A stretch of DNA of 43,325 nucleotides. Source: Actinomycetota bacterium. Lineage in GTDB: Bacteria > Actinomycetota > Aquicultoria > Aquicultorales > Aquicultoraceae. Shown in pieces: positions 32,296-39,474 of this stretch. The position numbers were made by a program, and so were the translations under genes. The stretch covers positions 81,654 through 124,978 of the forward strand of contig JAGXSZ010000031.1 in assembly GCA_018333515.1 (NCBI GenBank). The letters run 5' to 3'. Within the stretch, counting starts at the first letter, position 1; each line of letters opens with the position of its first letter. A model generated the notes under the pieces. The model had not been told where the DNA came from. It saw only the letters and a program-made list of their open reading frames with translations, and ran no database searches.

Positions 32296-32736
32296 ATTAA
32301 GGTTAGGCCCGCGATCGCGTTAATCGCCGATGATAAAGTTCTGCTGATGAGATATCGTTACGACCAGACCGACGTCTGGGGTATACCCGGCGGCGGTGTG
32401 GCCGACGGTGAAACGCTCATCGAAGCGCTCGTGCGCGAGATGGACGAAGAGCTTGGCGTGCAGATAGAGGTCGAAGGCCTGCTATGCCTGGCCGAGACGG
32501 AGCCGGCCGGCAAGGTCAAACACACGCTCCACAGCGTCTTCTACGGCCGCGTAAAAAGCGGCGTGGCGGCGCTAAACCCGGTCCACACGACCGCCCTCTC
32601 GCTGGAATGGGTTCCGGCAAGCGAAATCGGCGGACTTGTATTATATCCACCGATTAATGATACGCTCTTTGGCGCCCTGCATGAGAGGCGCGAACCTGTC
32701 TACCTGGGGATTATCGCTCGACCCTGGTATGGTTAA
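32296..32736 (+). CDS. Nudix hydrolase
   Basis: 146 residues from ATT 32296. The Nudix box is complete: GGGVADGETL, then EALVREMDEELGV, fitting GX5EX7REUXEEXGU. This binds the metal that cleaves nucleoside diphosphate-linked substrates. WGIPGG precedes the box. The exact substrate cannot be read from the sequence; ADP-ribose, NDP-sugars or damaged nucleotides are all possible. The frame opens with GTG 32287, which is itself inside the ribosome site AAGGAGTGG; ATT 32296 has the eight-base spacing. It converges on purE. Confidence 0.85.
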   Translation: MKVRPAIALIADDKVLLMRYRYDQTDVWGIPGGGVADGETLIEALVREMDEELGVQIEVEGLLCLAETEPAGKVKHTLHSVFYGRVKSGVAALNPVHTTALSLEWVPASEIGGLVLYPPINDTLFGALHERREPVYLGIIARPWYG

Positions 32737-32753
32737 CTCTTGATGCTTATTCC

Positions 32754-33269
32754 CTAAGCCAGACCTAGTTCGGCCTTTATCTTCTTCGATTTTTCCTCGA
32801 GTTTTTCGCGGTTTGATACGCGTTTGTCATCTAGGCGTTTCGCGAGTTCGGCATCGCCGACCGCGATTATCTGGCAAGCCAAGAGCGCCGCGTTGACCGC
32901 GCCATCGACGGCGACTGTCGCAACCGGAATACCCGGCGGCATCATGACCGTCGAATAAAGGGCATCGACGCCCTTGAGCGCCCCCGATTTTATGGGCACC
33001 CCTATAACCGGTAAGGTCGTATTAGCCGCGACCACGCCGGCCAGGTGGGCTGCCATGCCGGCGGCGGCGATGATAACCGCAAGGCCGCGCTCGCGAGCTG
33101 TCCTGGCATACTCAGCGGTCTTGTCGGGCATGCGGTGCGCGGACGAGATGTTGAGTTCATAAGCCACGCCCATCTCCTTCAAGGTCTCAGCGGCTTTTTC
33201 CATAACGGAGAGGTCGCTGTCGCTCCCCATCAGGATACCGACACGTGGCGACGATTCATTATGATGCAT
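32754..33269 (-). CDS. purE: N5-carboxyaminoimidazole ribonucleotide mutase PurE
   Basis: 171 residues, usual length for the class I mutase, which converts N5-CAIR to CAIR in purine synthesis. Family motifs: GSDSDLSVM (substrate phosphate), SSAHRMPD with the catalytic histidine, AAAGMAAHLAGVVAA, LPVIGVP and GIPVATVAVDGAVNAALLA. SAHRMP replaces the usual SAHRTP. ATG 33269 follows GGAGG by six bases. No purK gene adjoins it, and the purFMNH operon lies 4.5 kb away. A PurBox-like repeat is just upstream. Confidence 0.95.
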   Translation of the reverse strand: MHHNESSPRVGILMGSDSDLSVMEKAAETLKEMGVAYELNISSAHRMPDKTAEYARTARERGLAVIIAAAGMAAHLAGVVAANTTLPVIGVPIKSGALKGVDALYSTVMMPPGIPVATVAVDGAVNAALLACQIIAVGDAELAKRLDDKRVSNREKLEEKSKKIKAELGLA

Positions 33270-33291
33270 AGTATTCCTCCATTCGCATTAG

Positions 33292-33314
33292 CCGAATCTA
33301 AAAAGCCTGTTCGG
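33292..33314 (-). promoter_or_regulatory. PurBox-like operator of purE
   Basis: CCGAA (33292-33296) and TTCGG (33310-33314) form an inverted repeat, and the - strand reads CCGAAC at its 5' side. CCGAAC is the core of the PurR PurBox of Bacillus. The site lies about 25-45 bases before the start codon. The same core occurs before purH. Confidence 0.4.
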
Positions 33315-33390
33315 GCGCATCGCCCTCACATTTAATTCATCCCCTAGAACGTTCAATCTATTCTCTGTTTGCCATTTTCAGTGCTGCGAA

Positions 33391-33414
33391 AAAGCCACCC
33401 GAAAAGGTGACTTT
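33391..33414 (-). terminator. Terminator of tRNA-Asp
   Basis: On the - strand AAAGTCACC pairs with GGTGGCTTT (one mismatch) and is followed by further T bases. Confidence 0.75.
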
Positions 33415-33416
33415 CA

Positions 33417-33492
33417 TGGCGGGAGCGACGGGATTCGAACCCGCGATCACCGGCGTGACAGGCCGGGATGTTAACCGCTACACTACGCCCCC
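33417..33492 (-). tRNA. tRNA-Asp (GTC)
   Basis: 76 bases with encoded CCA. Acceptor GGGGGCG pairs with CGCTCCC (one G-T), anticodon loop CTGTCAC with GTC, discriminator G, T-arm GGGTTCGAATCCC. Confidence 0.97.
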
Positions 33493-33583
33493 AAGTATTT
33501 CGTTAACGGCTTTTCTGAACGCCTCGTACTTCCTACCTAGCAAGCAGTTCTCGGAAACATCCTCGTAGAAATAGCCAAAGAGA

Positions 33584-33612
33584 ATTATACCGTCTTTCAT
33601 TGCGTATTGCAA
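33584..33612 (-). promoter_or_regulatory. Promoter of tRNA-Asp
   Basis: On the - strand TTGCAA (33612-33607), 17 bases, then a perfect TATAAT (33589-33584), about 85 bases before the mature tRNA. Confidence 0.55.
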
Positions 33613-33615
33613 CTG

Positions 33616-33767
33616 CTAAGACCCCTTAGCACGCGTGATCGAACCGCCCTTCACCTGCGCCGAAATGAGTAAGACATCCCGAAGCTCCTCAAGAAAGCGC
33701 TTATTGCCGCAAATAAACCGAACCGTTAGAAACTGCCTGAGCTTATCGTACCTCTTTTCAAGCTAAA
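33616..33767 (-). pseudogene. Possible gene remnant, family unknown
   Basis: A - strand frame without a start reads LEKRYDKLRQFLTVRF, ICGNKRFLEELRDVLLISAQ and VKGGSITRAKGS before TAG; an in-frame TAG also interrupts it at the 5' side. The composition looks like real protein (amphipathic, charged), but I recognise no family. The rest of 33493-33800 shows no other gene. Confidence 0.3.
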
Positions 33768-33800
33768 GACGAAAACCCACACGGCCGCCTCCATGTCAGA

Positions 33801-34064
33801 CTATTCATAATGTGTCCACATCCTGATGACTTTCACCGTCTTGATATCATCGAGAACCTGGTAGACCAGGCGATGTTGTATGTTGATTCGTCTGGAGTAA
33901 GCGCCGGAGAGGTCACCCATGAGCTTCTCGAACGGCGGTGGGTTCCGGTAATGGTCTTCTCGGAGGACATCCAATAGGCGAGTGGCCTGGGCCTTAAGGT
34001 CTGATTGTGCTATCTTCGCAGCGTCCTTCTGAGCCTGTTTTGTAAAAACTAGGCGCCGGCTCAC
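33801..34064 (-). CDS. yoeB: YoeB-family mRNA interferase toxin
   Basis: 87 residues, standard length. It shows the RelE/YoeB fold residues E46, R65 and the C-terminal H85-Y86 (RMWTHYE), which match E46, R65, H83 and Y84 of E. coli YoeB. Such toxins cut mRNA in the ribosomal A site. The GTG start overlaps the antitoxin stop (GTGA), the usual coupling that keeps antitoxin in excess. Seemingly intact. Confidence 0.92.
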   Translation of the reverse strand: MSRRLVFTKQAQKDAAKIAQSDLKAQATRLLDVLREDHYRNPPPFEKLMGDLSGAYSRRINIQHRLVYQVLDDIKTVKVIRMWTHYE

Positions 34065-34303
34065 CAGCCGGGCTCCTCATCGCACTCCTCGACAGGAGTC
34101 TTAAGACCAGTCCCGATGGATTCTCGCATGCCGGGTATCGACGTAAGATACAAAGTCTCTTGGATCGCTCGCCAGTCCTCCTCGGAGACGAGAACCGCCG
34201 AATTCCGCTTACCTACGATCTGAATGGGTTCGTGCGTCTCCTTTACCTCGTCAACCAGCTTATATAAGCGTTTTCTTGCTTCTGATGCTGATAACGTTGT
34301 CAT
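34061..34303 (-). CDS. yefM: YefM/Phd-family antitoxin
   Basis: 80 residues. The N-terminal DNA-binding part (SASEARKRLYKLVDEV...EPIQIVGKRNSAVLVSEEDW) is typical of Phd/YefM; the acidic C-terminus (VEECDEEPGW) should wrap the toxin. AAGGAGG precedes ATG 34303. It is expected to repress its own operon through the inverted repeat just upstream. Confidence 0.92.
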   Translation of the reverse strand: MTTLSASEARKRLYKLVDEVKETHEPIQIVGKRNSAVLVSEEDWRAIQETLYLTSIPGMRESIGTGLKTPVEECDEEPGW

Positions 34304-34320
34304 TTACGCCAACCTCCTTT

Positions 34321-34360
34321 GCGTACCACATATCGTACGCTAGCCTTGCGCCTATGTCAA
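34321..34360 (-). promoter_or_regulatory. Promoter and operator of yefM-yoeB
   Basis: On the - strand a perfect TTGACA (34360-34355), 17 bases, TACGAT (34337-34332). A perfect inverted repeat, GCGTAC (34321-34326) and GTACGC (34335-34340), covers the -10 box, as expected for autorepression. Confidence 0.65.
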
Positions 34361-34698
34361 GTCATATTGATGGCGAGCGGCTGCTCAATCGTTTCTTCGT
34401 CGAAGCCGATGATTTTTAGAAACGCGGTCACCACGCGCGGGTCAAACTGTGCGTCCGAGCAGCAGAGAAGCACGCTGATGGCGAGTCCTGGCCTTAATCC
34501 CGCCGGGTAGGCTCTATCCGAGGTCATGGCATTGTAGGGATCCAAAATCGCGACGATACGAGACTCGATGGGGATGTCCTCACCAGTAAGTCGGTCGGGA
34601 TAGCCGTACCCGTTCCAGCGCTTGTGATGATGACGATAAGCGACGCGATATGCTGAATGGTTCAAGAAAGAGGCACCGGGCAGTTTTTGCCCGATCAT
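34357..34698 (-). pseudogene. Truncated HD-GYP phosphodiesterase
   Basis: 113 residues matching only the C-terminal part of an HD-GYP domain: HHHKRWNGYGYPDRLTGEDI holds the GYP signature, followed by RIVAILDPYNAMTSDRAY and the FDPRVVTAFLKI helix. The HD metal-binding half and any sensor domain are missing, so c-di-GMP hydrolysis is not expected. No ribosome site precedes ATG 34698. Its 3' end runs into the yefM promoter. Probably a relic broken by insertion of island genes. Confidence 0.7.
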
Positions 34699-34724
34699 CT
34701 TCTATCCATTTGTTATGCGATTTG

Positions 34725-34745
34725 AAGTAAATTATTTACTTGACT
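34725..34745 (+). promoter_or_regulatory. Palindromic operator and -35 of the RHH-methyltransferase operon
   Basis: A perfect 17-base palindrome (AAGTAAAT, T, ATTTACTT; 34725-34741) overlaps TTGACT (34740-34745). TAACTT lies 17 bases on. TTACTT half-sites and a GTTAC/GTAAC repeat continue toward the ATG at 34776. Confidence 0.5.
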
Positions 34746-34775
34746 TACTTTGGTTACTAAGGTAACTTTACTAAT

Positions 34776-34982
34776 ATGAATACGACAGCCAAATCTAAGC
34801 CTAAGAAAACATTTCCGCTTGAGATTGAAGAAAGTCTGCACAAAGCTCTCAAGCACAAGGCTATTGAGTCGGATATGTCTCTTCATGCATACATCATTGA
34901 CGCGCTGGTTTCGAGAGTCAATGAAGAAACCGCCAATTATAACGCCGGTGGAAAAACGGAAGAAAACCGGTGGAAAAAGTGA
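34776..34982 (+). CDS. Ribbon-helix-helix (HicB/Arc-like) small DNA-binding protein
   Basis: 68 residues: a basic tail (1-12), a beta-strand (KTFPLEIEE), then two helices (SLHKALKHKAIESDM and SLHAYIIDALVSRVNEE), the RHH layout of HicB-, CopG- and Arc-like proteins. It overlaps the methyltransferase gene and has a palindromic site before its promoter. It probably controls the operon, taking the place of the C protein of some restriction-modification systems; that is inference. It might instead be an orphan antitoxin, as no toxin gene adjoins it. Confidence 0.7.
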   Translation: MNTTAKSKPKKTFPLEIEESLHKALKHKAIESDMSLHAYIIDALVSRVNEETANYNAGGKTEENRWKK

Positions 34983-35926
34983 AAACTTCCACTGAATCCA
35001 TCAACTGCTTTCAGTCAGATATATTTTCCGGAACTGGCCCGGTTCAGATTATCCACGGTGACGTTCGGCAGAAACTTGCTCTGATCCCAAACGATATCTT
35101 TCACTGCTGCGTCACTTCTCCTCCCTATTGGGGGATGCGTGATTACGGGTGCGAGGGGCAAATAGGGGCAGAGACGGAGATCAATGACTATATCGCGCAT
35201 CTGGTCGAAGTATTTCGTGAAGTTCGGCGAGTGCTGCGGTCCGATGGCACTCTCTGGCTCAATATAGGCAACACATATACGTCTGGTGGAAGAGCCTGGC
35301 GTCAATCGGATGCAAAAAACATGGGACGTGCAATGTCCTATCGCCCCGACACCCCGACGGGGCTTAAGCCCAAAGACCTGATTGGTGTTGCCTGGATGCT
35401 GGCTATGGCACTTCAACTCGATGGCTGGTATCTGCGCTCAGATATCATCTGGTACAAACCAAACTGCCAGCCCGAGTCGGTCAAAGACAGGGTAACCGTG
35501 TCGCATGAATACATTTTTATGCTTTCAAAGAGCGAAAATTACTATTTTGATCAGGCGTCAATTAAAGAGCGAACAGCTGACGGCAAGTCCCTCAAAAACA
35601 AGCGGACCGTTTGGCAAATCAATACAGAGCCTTGCAAGGAAGCCCACTTCGCCGTCTTTCCGAGAGCATTGGTTCGCCCCTGCATCCTAGCAGGCTCACC
35701 AAAAGATGGATTGGTGCTGGACCCCTTCTTCGGCAGTGGCACTGTGGGAGTGGTGGCCATTGAGACGGGGCGCAGGTGCGTCGGCGTAGAACTGAAAGCC
35801 GCCTATATTGACATTGCCAAGCAACGCCTGTCGACGGTTACACCAACTCTCGATCCTGATTTTGCTGCAGGGAGTCAAACTGCCAAGAAGCATGAACCTT
35901 ACATAACCCCTTCTTTAGGCTTTTAA
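34970..35926 (+). CDS. Site-specific DNA methyltransferase, beta class
   Basis: 318 residues. Motif IV TSPPYWGMRDYG comes first and motif I DPFFGSGTVG near residue 250, the order of beta-class amino-methyltransferases (N4-cytosine or N6-adenine). SPPY with WGMRDYG favours N4-cytosine. The middle (about 110-230) is the likely target-recognition region. The GTG start at 34970 overlaps the RHH gene by 13 bases; GTG 34979 with GGTGG upstream is also possible. Its 3' end overlaps a converging candidate endonuclease by 89 bases, so the three genes probably form a type II restriction-modification system. Confidence 0.85.
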   Translation: MEKVKTSTESINCFQSDIFSGTGPVQIIHGDVRQKLALIPNDIFHCCVTSPPYWGMRDYGCEGQIGAETEINDYIAHLVEVFREVRRVLRSDGTLWLNIGNTYTSGGRAWRQSDAKNMGRAMSYRPDTPTGLKPKDLIGVAWMLAMALQLDGWYLRSDIIWYKPNCQPESVKDRVTVSHEYIFMLSKSENYYFDQASIKERTADGKSLKNKRTVWQINTEPCKEAHFAVFPRALVRPCILAGSPKDGLVLDPFFGSGTVGVVAIETGRRCVGVELKAAYIDIAKQRLSTVTPTLDPDFAAGSQTAKKHEPYITPSLGF

Positions 35927-36623
35927 TCTGCAATTTACGTTCTCCGCCTCCATCAAAGTAGAGGCTGAAAAGAAGCTCCCCGGCATTTTCAACAAAACAG
36001 TACCCGGGTTTTGGGTATTGGACGCTTTCTGTCCTCATCTCAAATCGCCCCGCTGATGCTTTTTCCAGCAGCTTCTTTGGTATTTCAACAAGTTCATACA
36101 GGTAATCTGGTTCGCCCTTTCTCAACGCCCGCAACACTAAAATACGGTCAATGCCTGCAAGGTTATCCAGAAACTGTTGACAAAGACCAACCAAATCATT
36201 TGGGTCATCTCCCCATTGCCCACCACCAAGCTCCATAAATTTTGAGATATGCAGAATATCAGCACGAATAGCTTTAGCGGCCTCGGTCTTGAGTGAGACA
36301 TTGTTCTCGCTTATCTTTATGTCATAGCCTCGTCTACCTCGTTGCGCCAACTCTGCCGTCACGCCTGATGCGCGAAGAACAGCCTCCAAAGCAAACTCAA
36401 ACTTATCCTTGGAAAAAGGCTCTCTTGAAAAGCAGTGATGAATTCTCAAGATGTCTCCAAAGTCCAACAGGGCAGATTCCGATATGACATCCGAATCAGA
36501 CACCCTCGCGATTGTCCAAGGTTGCGAGAATACCTGCACCATATTCTGAACAAGAGCAAGCCGGTAGTCGCTCAACTCCGGTATTTCTGCAATTAACTGC
36601 GTGATTTTCTCTTCGCGAGTCAT
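35838..36623 (-). CDS. Candidate type II restriction endonuclease
   Basis: 261 residues from ATG 36623 (GTG 36659 is possible upstream). I do not recognise the exact family. YDIKISENNVSLKTEAAK near residues 110-127 fits a PD-(D/E)XK-like core, an Asp followed by a strand ending in Ser-Leu-Lys, as in several type II enzymes. The protein has no membrane or signal segment. It converges on the methyltransferase and overlaps it by 89 bases, a position typical of a partner endonuclease. The cut site cannot be read from sequence. Base composition is AT-richer than the surrounding genes. Confidence 0.6.
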   Translation of the reverse strand: MTREEKITQLIAEIPELSDYRLALVQNMVQVFSQPWTIARVSDSDVISESALLDFGDILRIHHCFSREPFSKDKFEFALEAVLRASGVTAELAQRGRRGYDIKISENNVSLKTEAAKAIRADILHISKFMELGGGQWGDDPNDLVGLCQQFLDNLAGIDRILVLRALRKGEPDYLYELVEIPKKLLEKASAGRFEMRTESVQYPKPGYCFVENAGELLFSLYFDGGGERKLQIKSLKKGLCKVHASWQFDSLQQNQDRELV

Positions 36624-36659
36624 ATTAGCACAGTCCCCTTCATGACCATTGTTTTGCAC

Positions 36660-36885
36660 AACAGCGCCATTCTATCAAACAGCCCAGACTGCAACTGAAA
36701 TTTGCCTTATCTTTGTAATTGCCTTTATTTTTTCGCATAACGATGTCTATATTGATTCATATAATACTCCAAACTTGTTACCAGTATTATATAAGAGACC
36801 TGCAAAAAATGTCACCTGCAGTTAAATCAATGCTAAATGCATCTGTTTTGATAAAATGCTCGTTTACTATAGCGTCTTATACAGA
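36660..36885. other. AT-rich stretch without a gene
   Basis: This stretch is much richer in A and T than the window average. An open frame on + (36719-36982) has no ribosome site or family features and overlaps the recombinase remnant, so I do not call it. The stretch may hold the endonuclease promoter on the - strand. Confidence 0.4.
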
Positions 36886-37140
36886 TCAATATATAACCCT
36901 CCTTGCAACCGCCTTATTTAACCTTATGGTATATCTAACGGGCTGCAAAACCCGTTGGCCGCAATTTAGGACACGTGAGTAAACCATTGTCGTTTTCACG
37001 CCCTTGCGATGCGGGAGTTCTAGGAGTGTTCGGATATCAAAACCGCCTTGCAACAGGTGAGTTGTGAAGAAGTGCGCGAGAGTTAGTCCTTGAGCAACAA
37101 CATGATGACGCGGGTAGCAATGTAACTTAAGGACATTCAC
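36886..37140 (-). pseudogene. C-terminal remnant of a tyrosine recombinase/integrase
   Basis: 84 codons. The core reads THLLQGGFDIRTLLELPHRK, then GVKTTMVYSRVLN, close to the end of XerC/D- and integron-type integrases (ATHLLE.GYDIRTVQELLGH..V.TTMIYTHVLN). The last catalytic His and the nucleophile Tyr are recognisable; the N-terminal domain and the first Arg are absent, and LGH has become LPH. It lies 47 bases from tRNA-Val, the sort of gene such enzymes use as attachment sites, and marks the edge of an eroded island. Confidence 0.75.
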
Positions 37141-37160
37141 GATGAAGGTTATAGAAAAGA

Positions 37161-37183
37161 GAAAACCCCAGCAGAACTGGGGT
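37161..37183 (-). terminator. Terminator of the tRNA cluster
   Basis: On the - strand ACCCCAG pairs with CTGGGGT around five bases, followed by TTTTCTCTTTT, just past tRNA-Val. Confidence 0.85.
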
Positions 37184-37186
37184 GTG

Positions 37187-37258
37187 TGGGAGTTACAGGA
37201 TTTGAACCTGTGGCCCTCTGCTTGTAAGGCAGACGCTCTCCCGCTGAGCTAAACTCCC
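37187..37258 (-). tRNA. tRNA-Val (TAC)
   Basis: 72 bases, no encoded CCA. Acceptor GGGAGTT pairs with AACTCCC, anticodon loop CTTACAA with TAC, T-arm AGGTTCAAATCCT. Confidence 0.95.
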
Positions 37259-37262
37259 ATTA

Positions 37263-37373
37263 ACGGGCGAAATACGCACTGGCGCCCTTTTCGATTCTCG
37301 GTTAAATCGCTCTGGGCGATTCTTCCCTAAACTTCGTGCCCTTGCAGGAGGAATATTTAAAGCAATTCCTCCT
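37263..37373 (-). other. Hairpin-rich spacer between tRNA-Glu and tRNA-Val
   Basis: Three hairpins: GGGCG/CGCCC (about 37264-37287), AATCGC/GCGATT (about 37304-37322), and AGGAGGAAT/ATTCCTCCT (37346-37373). They may guide processing of the tRNA precursor or be relic attachment or repeat sequence. Confidence 0.4.
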
Positions 37374-37393
37374 GTGTTGCCTCACTTCGTTCG

Positions 37394-37466
37394 TGCCCCC
37401 AGGGGAATTCGAATCCCCGCCGCCGCCTTGAAAGGGCGGTGTCCTAGGCCCCTAGACGATGGGGGC
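37394..37466 (-). tRNA. tRNA-Glu (TTC)
   Basis: 73 bases, no encoded CCA. Acceptor GCCCCCA pairs with TGGGGGC, anticodon loop CTTTCAA with TTC, T-arm GGGGATTCGAATTCCCC. It starts one base after tRNA-Lys ends. Confidence 0.95.
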
Positions 37467-37467
37467 A

Positions 37468-37543
37468 TGGTGAGCCGTGAAGGGCTCGAACCTTCGACAC
37501 CCGGATTAAAAGTCCGGTGCTCTACCAACTGAGCTAACGGCCC
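37468..37543 (-). tRNA. tRNA-Lys (TTT)
   Basis: 76 bases with encoded CCA. Acceptor GGGCCGT pairs with ACGGCTC (one G-T), anticodon loop CTTTTAA with TTT. First of the Lys-Glu-Val cluster. Confidence 0.96.
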
Positions 37544-37703
37544 AAGTCATTTAGGTATAAATGCCTTGAACAAAAATATTGTAGCGGCACACGCTATACC
37601 GCTACAGCAAAAGTTATGATACTACAGGTTAATGCCGGATGTCAATCCTATAATCGCCGCACCAGCCAAACCTCTCCGCACAAACCGATACGCCCTGCCT
37701 CGC

Positions 37704-37736
37704 GAAAAAGGCTGGGTTTACAAGTAAGCCCAGCCT
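37704..37736 (-). terminator. Terminator of the purine operon
   Basis: On the - strand AGGCTGGG pairs with CCCAGCCT, with extra inner pairs, and is followed by TTTTT. It lies about 20 bases past the purH stop. Confidence 0.85.
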
Positions 37737-37754
37737 AAAATACTAAGCCCTTTT

Positions 37755-39305
37755 TTAGTGGCGGAAATGGCGCTTGCCGGTGAAGACCAGCGCGATGCCG
37801 TGCTCGTTGGCCGCCGCGATGACCTCGTCGTCGCGGACGGAACCGCCCGGCTCGGCGATACACGCCGCGCCCGCCTCGACCGCCGCATCAAGACCGTCCC
37901 TAAACGGGAAGAAAGCGTCCGATGCCACGACCGCGCCTTTGACTTTGTCGCCGCCCTTGCGCGCCCCGAGCCAAGTCGAGTCGACCCTGCTCATCTGGCC
38001 GGCGCCGACGCCGACGGTCGCCCGGTCTTTGACGTAGATGATGGCGTTCGACTTGACGTGTTTCGCGACCTTCCAGGCAAAGACCATGTCTTTCCACTGC
38101 GCGTCGGTCGGCTTGACCTCGCTGACCACCTGCCAGTTGGCGGCGGACTCTTCGATGTTGTCGAAGTCCTGCACGAGAACCCCGCCGTCTACCCGACGCA
38201 GGTCGCGCCCGAAGTAGGTCTTCTTGGTTACGCCGCCGGTATCGATTAGCCTGAGGTCCGACTTTCTCGTCAAGACATCGAGCGCTTCCTGGTCGTATCC
38301 TGGGGCGATGACGACTTCGATGAATATCCGCGCAATCTTCTCGGCGGTCGCCTTATCTACCATCTGGTTGACGGCGACAATGCCGCCGAACGCCGATATG
38401 GTGTCGCTTTCATACGCTTTCTGGTACGCGTCGGCGAGATCGGAGCCGACCGCGCAGCCGCACGAGTTGTTGTGCTTGATGATGGCGCACGCGGGCTCTT
38501 CGAACTCACACGCCAAGCCCCACGCCGCATCCATATCCAAGATATTGTTGTAAGAGAGCTCTTTGCCGTGGATTTGCTTGAAGTTGACCAGCGCGTCCTC
38601 CGGGGCGCCCGCCTGGCGATAATACGCCGCTTTCTGGTGCGGGTTCTCGCCGTAGCGCGGCTCCATTATCTTTTCGAAGGTGTAGCTTACGACATCCGGG
38701 AACTCGTCTTTTCCCGCCAGATATTGGGCGATGGTCGAGTCGTACTGTCCGGTATGCTTAAAAGCCGCCCGGCAGAGCGCGAAGCGTGTATCCCGCCCGA
38801 TAGCCCCGTCGTTCGCCTGCATCTCATCGATAATCTTCGCATACCACATCGATTCCACGACGACCGCCACGCCCTCGAAGTTCTTAGCCGCCGCCCGAAT
38901 CATCGTCGGCCCGCCGATATCGATATTTTCAATCGCGTCATCGAGCACGACATCGGGTTTAGCGATGGTCGCCGCGAAGGGATAGAGATTGACGCAGACC
39001 AGATCGATGGGGCCGATACCGGCCTCTTCTATCTGGCGCATGTGGTCCTCTTTTCTGCGGTCCGCCAAGATGCCCCCGGCGATTTTGGGATGCATGGTCT
39101 TGACGCGCCCCTCCATCATCTCGGGAAAACCCGTGTAGTCGGAGACCTCGATGACCTCGATGCCGGCATCGCGCAGCGCCTTGGCGGTACCGCCGGTCGA
39201 GAGAATCTCTACGCCAAAGGTCGACAAGCCTTTTGCGAACTCGACGATTCCGGTCTTATCCGAGACGCTTACAATCGCTCTTTGAATCTTGATTTTATCT
39301 ATCAT
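37755..39305 (-). CDS. purH: Bifunctional AICAR transformylase/IMP cyclohydrolase PurH
   Basis: 516 residues, usual length. It carries the last two steps to IMP. The N-terminal cyclohydrolase (about 1-195) has [31 protein letters not shown] and NLYPF. The transformylase (about 200-516) has [17 protein letters not shown] with the catalytic Lys-His pair, SDAFFPFRD and the C-terminal GKRHFRH. NNSCG replaces the usual TNPCG. GGAGG precedes the ATG. Last gene of the purF-M-N-H group, 169 bases after purN with a possible promoter of its own in between. Confidence 0.97.
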   Translation of the reverse strand: MIDKIKIQRAIVSVSDKTGIVEFAKGLSTFGVEILSTGGTAKALRDAGIEVIEVSDYTGFPEMMEGRVKTMHPKIAGGILADRRKEDHMRQIEEAGIGPIDLVCVNLYPFAATIAKPDVVLDDAIENIDIGGPTMIRAAAKNFEGVAVVVESMWYAKIIDEMQANDGAIGRDTRFALCRAAFKHTGQYDSTIAQYLAGKDEFPDVVSYTFEKIMEPRYGENPHQKAAYYRQAGAPEDALVNFKQIHGKELSYNNILDMDAAWGLACEFEEPACAIIKHNNSCGCAVGSDLADAYQKAYESDTISAFGGIVAVNQMVDKATAEKIARIFIEVVIAPGYDQEALDVLTRKSDLRLIDTGGVTKKTYFGRDLRRVDGGVLVQDFDNIEESAANWQVVSEVKPTDAQWKDMVFAWKVAKHVKSNAIIYVKDRATVGVGAGQMSRVDSTWLGARKGGDKVKGAVVASDAFFPFRDGLDAAVEAGAACIAEPGGSVRDDEVIAAANEHGIALVFTGKRHFRH

Positions 39306-39376
39306 CCATCGCCTCCTATAGTCAACGTTTACGTTTTACTCAACACTTATGCTTACAAGCGAATATTCCACTAAAG

Positions 39377-39402
39377 ATTATACTTTAAGCTTGAAGGTTC
39401 GG
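39377..39402 (-). promoter_or_regulatory. Possible purH promoter with PurBox-like core
   Basis: On the - strand CCGAAC (39402-39397) sits where a -35 would be, with a perfect TATAAT at 39382-39377. ATAGCCGAACCTT matches the Bacillus PurBox pattern AWWWCCGAACWWT at 11 of 13 places. AACGTTTACGTT nearer the start is a further small inverted repeat. Confidence 0.4.
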
Positions 39403-39474
39403 CTATGGAAGTTGCGATAGTTTTTGTTACGAACTAACAGCGGCTCGCGTGCGGTTCATGACATGACCACGCCC

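Noticed and set aside
33417-33492. tRNA-Asp 3' end as an attachment site matched at tRNA-Val
   Set aside because: The two T-arm/acceptor sequences resemble each other only as tRNAs do; no direct repeat of attachment-site length was seen.
36719-36982. 87-codon open frame on +, hydrophobic
   Set aside because: AT-rich, no ribosome site, overlaps the recombinase remnant on the other strand.
38472-39374. 300-codon open frame on +
   Set aside because: Antisense to purH, whose motifs are complete.
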